Shown: one piece after another, positions 59,519 to 64,000 of the stretch
Layout: every line of letters begins with the position of its first letter
Numbering within the stretch: position 1 is the first letter of the stretch
The notes under the pieces: model-generated
Seen by the model: the letters and a program-made list of their open reading frames with translations, nothing else
The model's database searches: none
What the model was told of the DNA's origin: nothing
Made by a program: the position numbers and the translations under genes
Source: Candidozyma auris
Taxonomy: Eukaryota; Ascomycota; Pichiomycetes; Serinales; Metschnikowiaceae
Length of the DNA: 64,000 nucleotides
Direction of reading: 5' to 3'
Assembly: GCF_003013715.1 (NCBI RefSeq)
Contig: NC_072815.1
Span: forward strand, 1,116,001 to 1,180,000

Positions 59519-60211
59519 GATAAAGAGTAGTTGGTTCTTGAATGTTGATAGGTAAGAGCATTTTCGCGGTGTAGGAAGGTGGGGTGAGGAAGGAAAGGGA
59601 GCACGCTTGTGGAATATTTGGGGAAAACAGAGGGGTTACTTTGGTAAAACTCGGTTTGTTTTGTCTTTGTGTGGCTTGAATAACAATGAATCGTTTTTTG
59701 GATACTCCGTATCGTCATTTGTACCTCTGTGTGGCTATTTCCAGAGCTATTTGTAAGTTTCGGTGAGAATAACGCCTTCGGCTGCAAAATGAAAAAATGC
59801 CTCTGTGCAACAGAGACTATAAATATGATTATTTCAGGTATGAAGCTAGAAATCGAAGCGATCAGTTCTTTTTTGCGTAAGATGAAATAAAGGTGGACGT
59901 GAAGTTGAAAATCGGGATGGTGTTCTTGATTTATACTGGTTGCAATCTAAGCAGTACAGAGAAAGAAGCCCAATGAATATCTTTCATAAAAGGCTCATTT
60001 AGATTGTAATCAATGACAATATAATGCCTGGGTGCATCTGAAGTCAATCTGAGTCCTTTGCAACCGTTGAATCAAATTACATAACATAACCTTATTGAAA
60101 CGATAAGCTCGATGCCTACAACTGAACGAGATTTTCGTCTATATTATGAATCAAATGTCCATCTTGCTCGCGTTCGGCTCGATAGTCAGTAATTTATGCG
60201 ATGTAAAAATG
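59519..60211. other. Intergenic region upstream of COA3
   Basis: About 690 bp between the COA3 start and the UTP18 stop. A diverged motif copy (TCGGCTGCAAAA, 59778-59789) lies about 260 bp before COA3. Nothing else was recognised. Confidence 0.45.
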
Positions 60212-61822
60212 CTAATAGTGGTTTAATCTCCAAAGGGTGATTTTGCCAGCGTCATTGGCAATGGCCAACATTTGGCTGTTTGGTGAGAATTGAACACAAG
60301 TCACACGGCCCAACGGCGTGTTTCCCGTGGGCCAGTTGGCAAATACCGTACCCAGAGGCATATGTACAAGTTTCAAGGCGTCCTTTTTCTGCTTCGACGC
60401 AACACATAGGATCTGGCCGTCAGGAGAGAACTTGGCCTCAAACACCTGCGTTACCAAGTTGCCCACACTACGGAACGGCTTAGGATTTTGACCCCTAGAT
60501 AGCGTGTTGAAGGTGGTGCGGTCAAAGAGGTTCACCATACCGCTTTTAGTGCCAATAGCCAACCAGCGGTCAGCAGGACCTCCAAGGGCAATTTTCGTCA
60601 CCGCCACGGCGCTGGTATCGCTCCAGCGGTTAACAATGTCGACATCAGGAGAGTTGAGAGCAAATTCCCATACATCTCCGGCAAAGTTGGCAACAATAAG
60701 CGTTCTTTCGTCCTTGGTAAACTCAAAATCAGCAACATAGCCGTCGACTTTGTATGCTCTGAAAAGCTGGGTTGTTCTGCTATTTAGGAGGTTCACGTAA
60801 CCGTTGGAACCAAGCAACGCCACGAATGTTCCCCTAGGACTCATCTTGAAATACTCAAATGACCGTTGAGTTTCTTCTTGGCCGTACATTCTCAGCACTT
60901 TCTCCACGGCCTCGGTGGTAGTGTCCCATCTGCTCATGTACCGTCTTCTACCTGAGGCGTACACAAGAGTAGACGTTGGATCAGGAGAAAATTGACAGCT
61001 TCTGATTGGCACATCTTTGAAATAAGTGGACGACACGAGTTTATTGGTTCGGCCGTCGATGTTGAATATACGAAGCGTTTTGTCCATGCCACCCGTGAGT
61101 AAAAGTGGATGCAGCGGGTGAAAGCTCATCGCCATGACGGGGCCCTGAGCCTTGCGAGCGATGTTTGCATCTTTGAGTCTCAGAATCAGAATCTTCGTTG
61201 GTGTTAAAAGCGCTGTCTTCAGTTTCACGTACTTAGCATTGGAACTTAGAAGCTGCGCCAACCCCCTGATGTTCTTGCCCACATCTCCGGTCGAGTCGTC
61301 ATCCTCGTCCAAAGCTTCGTCATCGCTATCGCCTTCGCCTTTAAGAGTTGCCTCATCGGCCCAGCTCGGTCTGGGATATATTCTTTCGAACTGCGCCCTG
61401 AGTCTCGCCACGTACGCCGGCGCCAGTAGCGCTGTTTCGACATACAGCTGTCTAAGCTTTTTCAGCCTGTCGCTGATAACGGAAATCGTGTGCTTTTCGT
61501 CGTCTGAGTCGTGCCACACTTCTTCTTCCTCTTCATCATCCACGTCCATCCCATCTTCGTCTTTGACCTGCGCCTCGAAAACTGTTCCTTCGTCACCACC
61601 ATCGTCAATAAAAAACATGTCGTCATCATCGAACTGTTCTTCTTCACTACCACTTTCTTGGACATCACTCTCTCCGGCCTCTTGTTCATCTTCAGACGAA
61701 TCGTAGAGATTTTCGATCTTTCGAAGGTTGGCCTCGAACCCGGCGTTGTCGCCAAAGACAAGCTTTTCTAGTTCCAACTCTTCTTCATCCTTTGGCCTGG
61801 CGCCTACCAAAGTGTCGGGCAT
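60212..61822 (-). CDS. UTP18: Utp18, U3 snoRNP/SSU processome WD40 protein
   Basis: Nucleolar component of the UTP-B module needed for 18S rRNA maturation; its N-terminal arch-interacting motif recruits the Mtr4-exosome helicase in yeast. The 536-residue protein has an acidic N-terminal half (EELELEKLVFGDNAGFEANL, then long Asp/Glu runs, residues 40-115). A WD40 propeller spans about residues 220-536 (HPLHPLLLTGGMDKTLRIFN, CQFSPDPTSTLVYASGRRRY, VQFSPNSQMLAIANDAGKIT, ending LWRLNHY). Length and order agree with the family. The start is the first ATG; a long triplet repeat lies just upstream in the probable leader or promoter. Confidence 0.94.
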   Translation of the reverse strand: MPDTLVGARPKDEEELELEKLVFGDNAGFEANLRKIENLYDSSEDEQEAGESDVQESGSEEEQFDDDDMFFIDDGGDEGTVFEAQVKDEDGMDVDDEEEEEVWHDSDDEKHTISVISDRLKKLRQLYVETALLAPAYVARLRAQFERIYPRPSWADEATLKGEGDSDDEALDEDDDSTGDVGKNIRGLAQLLSSNAKYVKLKTALLTPTKILILRLKDANIARKAQGPVMAMSFHPLHPLLLTGGMDKTLRIFNIDGRTNKLVSSTYFKDVPIRSCQFSPDPTSTLVYASGRRRYMSRWDTTTEAVEKVLRMYGQEETQRSFEYFKMSPRGTFVALLGSNGYVNLLNSRTTQLFRAYKVDGYVADFEFTKDERTLIVANFAGDVWEFALNSPDVDIVNRWSDTSAVAVTKIALGGPADRWLAIGTKSGMVNLFDRTTFNTLSRGQNPKPFRSVGNLVTQVFEAKFSPDGQILCVASKQKKDALKLVHMPLGTVFANWPTGNTPLGRVTCVQFSPNSQMLAIANDAGKITLWRLNHY

Positions 61823-61934
61823 ATTATGGGGATCTTTGGTGAATGTACGGGATTGGTGTGGTAGAGTTATGCGATATGCGATGCCTTTTTTAGTGATGAG
61901 CGCACTACACAGGACACAGCGGCTGCTACTACTC

Positions 61935-61995
<61 letters not shown>
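61935..61995. repeat. (CTA)n trinucleotide repeat upstream of UTP18
   Basis: About 20 perfect CTA units, with a short imperfect start from 61926. It lies 113-173 bp before the UTP18 start and 75 bp after the LOS1 stop. Read in the UTP18 direction it is (TAG)n. Confidence 0.95.
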
Positions 61996-62069
61996 CACAG
62001 ATACTACTACAACAATAAAGTACTCACCGTTTCTTCGCCCCTCGTAGATTCTTTTATATACATCGATGC

Positions 62070-64000
62070 TTATTTTTTAAATTCGCTCAAGAAAGTCACG
62101 TAATATTTCTTGAACAGTTTTGTATCCAACTCGACCAACTTTTGGCCGAAGTCGTTGGTGATATCCTGCGACAACCCTACATTTACCAAGTAATTGACGA
62201 GAAAATTGACGAATTCACCTTGTTGCAGGCGATTCTGGTACGTCTTGAGAAGCAACGAAAGATCCTGGCCCAAGTTGCGGAACAGAGCGTCTTTCAAGTC
62301 GAAGCTGGCGTTAGCGAAGGGCATCTCGAAGCACAACTTCAACGTGCTTTCCATCAAGTACTCGTCAATACCTTCGATAGGTGCAAGGGTTGCACTGAGT
62401 TTATCTTTTGAGTCGGTTATCTTGCCGTTGTTACATCCAAGAACCGCAATGACGTTGCTGAACTGAACAATCGCCAGTTTGGCTGTTGGGATATCCGCAA
62501 AGTCTTGCGAATAATCTATAATTGACGACACAATCTGTGGGAAGATGGGTTTGTTGGTCTCAGTTAGCAATAACGAGAACTGGTTATTGATCACCACAAT
62601 GCTGATAAAGTTGAGAAATGATTTCTTCAATTGGTACTTGTCTCTTGTGATGTGGGGGTTATTTTCCTCGTCAGCTGCTAGAAGTTCAAAGACCTTGCGT
62701 AACATTGGAGTGACCAAGTCGTTTAAGAGTTGGAACATATCATCATTGCTTTTGAATTGATGCACTATCTGTCCGACAAAACTCAAGAAGTCCGAAAGCT
62801 CGTTTAACTTTAACTTAGGTGACGCCAAAATTAACGATACTAATTTACTCAAGTGATTGCTGCTTTGCACATCCAAGATAGGCATCAAGCGAGCAAATGC
62901 AAAACGAGCAGCATCCCTCACATTCTCGGACTTGTTGAAGTTTTCGAGAGTGATCAATACCACCTGTGCAGCATCTGCAACCTTGGAAACCACCTTTGAG
63001 TCATGCTTGGCTGCAGTAGACTTGCCCGGTGCTTGAGTGTCGAGACCACGAGTAATAGTCGCAATCGCCATTAACAGGTGATGGGCTTGCAAAGCAATGA
63101 GTGGGTTGACATCTTTGTCATCTCTCGATACGCAGGTTTCCAAACTGCTGAAGAGCGGATTGAAGAGGATGTCAATGGATCTCGAGGTTGTTTCTGGGGA
63201 ATCTACCATTGCAATTAGTACTCCGAGTGCTTCAAATAAATATAATTGGCTGTTGAAATTTCCATTTTCCACAAGATCGTCATCCTCGTCCCTTGTGGGA
63301 AGTTCGGCTTTGATGACTAGCAAAGGTTGAAACTTTACCAATAGATTTTCCAAGAAGTAGTCATTCAATTTTGGCTTGGTGATATTCACAAAGCGGAAAA
63401 AAAGGTACCATGTTCTCAAACGAACGCTTTCGACGGAGTTGAACAAGCCAAATTCTGAGAAGAGCTCTAAAATCTTAATGACGAGCTCGTCCATGCTGGT
63501 ATTCGTGGTATTATTGAAACTTTTAGTAGAAAAATGACGAATAATTAATTCGAAAAATGCTAAATGATTTTTAGGATGATTGATGGAGGAAAAATTATTG
63601 ATGATCTTGATGAGAAAGCTTTGCACCTCCTGGTATGGCTTAGATGTGGTGATCTCATTTTTCGGGAAGTTGACGAGATTGTTTTTCAATGAGTCTCCAA
63701 AGTTGCTTAACTCGTATAAACCTAGCTCCACGGTCGTCCAGTTCTTTCCAGTGGAGCCAAAGATTGAGCTTTCGATGATCATTGGCATCATCTCAAGATA
63801 TACTTGAGGGCATAGTATGGCAATGGTATCTTGCAAAGTCTTCAACTTGGACCTTATGTCTGAAAACTGCTCATCATCGTCAAATGGGTCGGCCTCTTCG
63901 TCGAATTTCATCTTCAAGATGATCTTCCTGAGCAAAGTTGATAGTAAGTCAAATGAATTCAAAGGAGAATATTTTTTAGCAAGAACCAAGTATGCTTGAA
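62070..64000 (-). CDS. LOS1: Los1, exportin-t (5' part beyond window edge)
   Basis: Karyopherin-beta that exports tRNA from the nucleus with Ran-GTP. About 643 residues of the C-terminal part are visible; the frame is open to the window edge and the first internal candidate start is a TTG, so the N-terminus lies outside. The sequence is helical HEAT repeat throughout. It includes the block FDLLSTLLRKIILKMKFDEE followed by EQFSDIRSKLKTLQDTIAIL, and a C-terminus ending in LDTKLFKKYYVTFLSEFKK, consistent with fungal Los1. Other exportins (Msn5, Cse1) fit less well. Assignment rests on recognised similarity to fungal exportin-t and the charged KMKFDEEADPFDDDEQ linker. Confidence 0.85.
   Translation of the reverse strand, partial: QAYLVLAKKYSPLNSFDLLSTLLRKIILKMKFDEEADPFDDDEQFSDIRSKLKTLQDTIAILCPQVYLEMMPMIIESSIFGSTGKNWTTVELGLYELSNFGDSLKNNLVNFPKNEITTSKPYQEVQSFLIKIINNFSSINHPKNHLAFFELIIRHFSTKSFNNTTNTSMDELVIKILELFSEFGLFNSVESVRLRTWYLFFRFVNITKPKLNDYFLENLLVKFQPLLVIKAELPTRDEDDDLVENGNFNSQLYLFEALGVLIAMVDSPETTSRSIDILFNPLFSSLETCVSRDDKDVNPLIALQAHHLLMAIATITRGLDTQAPGKSTAAKHDSKVVSKVADAAQVVLITLENFNKSENVRDAARFAFARLMPILDVQSSNHLSKLVSLILASPKLKLNELSDFLSFVGQIVHQFKSNDDMFQLLNDLVTPMLRKVFELLAADEENNPHITRDKYQLKKSFLNFISIVVINNQFSLLLTETNKPIFPQIVSSIIDYSQDFADIPTAKLAIVQFSNVIAVLGCNNGKITDSKDKLSATLAPIEGIDEYLMESTLKLCFEMPFANASFDLKDALFRNLGQDLSLLLKTYQNRLQQGEFVNFLVNYLVNVGLSQDITNDFGQKLVELDTKLFKKYYVTFLSEFKK

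Noticed and set aside
1..64000. tRNA, rRNA, transposon, LTR or CRISPR features
   Set aside because: No tRNA B-box with matching arms, long terminal repeats, transposase/reverse transcriptase frames or spaced direct repeats were seen.

Overview
The window is nuclear DNA of a budding yeast. It is gene-dense, with few and short introns, and has orthologues of many Saccharomyces genes: EXO84, TRA1, GEP4, HEL2, ZIM17, ATP11, MRE11, GCN2, MVP1, YAE1, WHI2, RFC2, EAP1, PPS1, PTA1, KCH1, COA3, UTP18 and LOS1. CTG codons fall where other yeasts have serine: two in RFC2 (42573-42575 and 42678-42680) and one in TRA1 (9535-9537). This points to the CUG-Ser clade. Mixed base composition and a secreted aspartyl protease would fit the Clavispora/Candidozyma/Metschnikowia group, but that placement is inference.

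Layout. 1-7.6 kb: the 3' part of EXO84, then a frameshifted MFS drug:H+ antiporter (-) and a twice-frameshifted membrane acyltransferase (+), which diverge from a gene-poor 2.4 kb interval. 7.7-25.4 kb: a Fig1-like four-TM protein, the 11.4 kb TRA1 gene, convergent GEP4, then HEL2 and ZIM17. 25.6-40.1 kb: ATP11 and MRE11 (convergent), GCN2 (divergent from MRE11), the ethanolamine kinase EKI1, the lipid phosphatase DPP1, MVP1 (one intron) and YAE1. 40.8-50.3 kb: WHI2, RFC2, EAP1, then two secreted proteins on the minus strand: a small dibasic-site protein of unknown function and a candidapepsin-like protease. 50.3-64 kb: PPS1, PTA1, KCH1, COA3 (one intron), UTP18 and the C-terminal part of LOS1.

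The genes are mostly housekeeping and are not arranged as an operon or a dedicated cluster. Themes that recur are translation and its control (GCN2, HEL2, EAP1, YAE1, LOS1, UTP18), phospholipid metabolism (EKI1, DPP1, GEP4, the broken acyltransferase), mitochondrial assembly (ZIM17, ATP11, COA3), genome maintenance (MRE11, RFC2) and surface/secretion functions (SAP-like protease, small secreted protein, Fig1-like protein, KCH1).

The most unusual signal is a recurrent promoter motif, TTTCGCAGCCAT, and its complement ATGGCTGCGAAA. Four exact and several near-exact copies were found by eye, all in intergenic DNA upstream of genes, and it is not a general regulatory factor site I recognise. Also notable are the two neighbouring broken genes amid otherwise intact ones, a HEL2 RING finger with Asn at the His ligand position, and a lysine-rich amphipathic segment following a Lys-Arg site in the small secreted protein. 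No tRNA, rRNA, transposon or CRISPR array was recognised.
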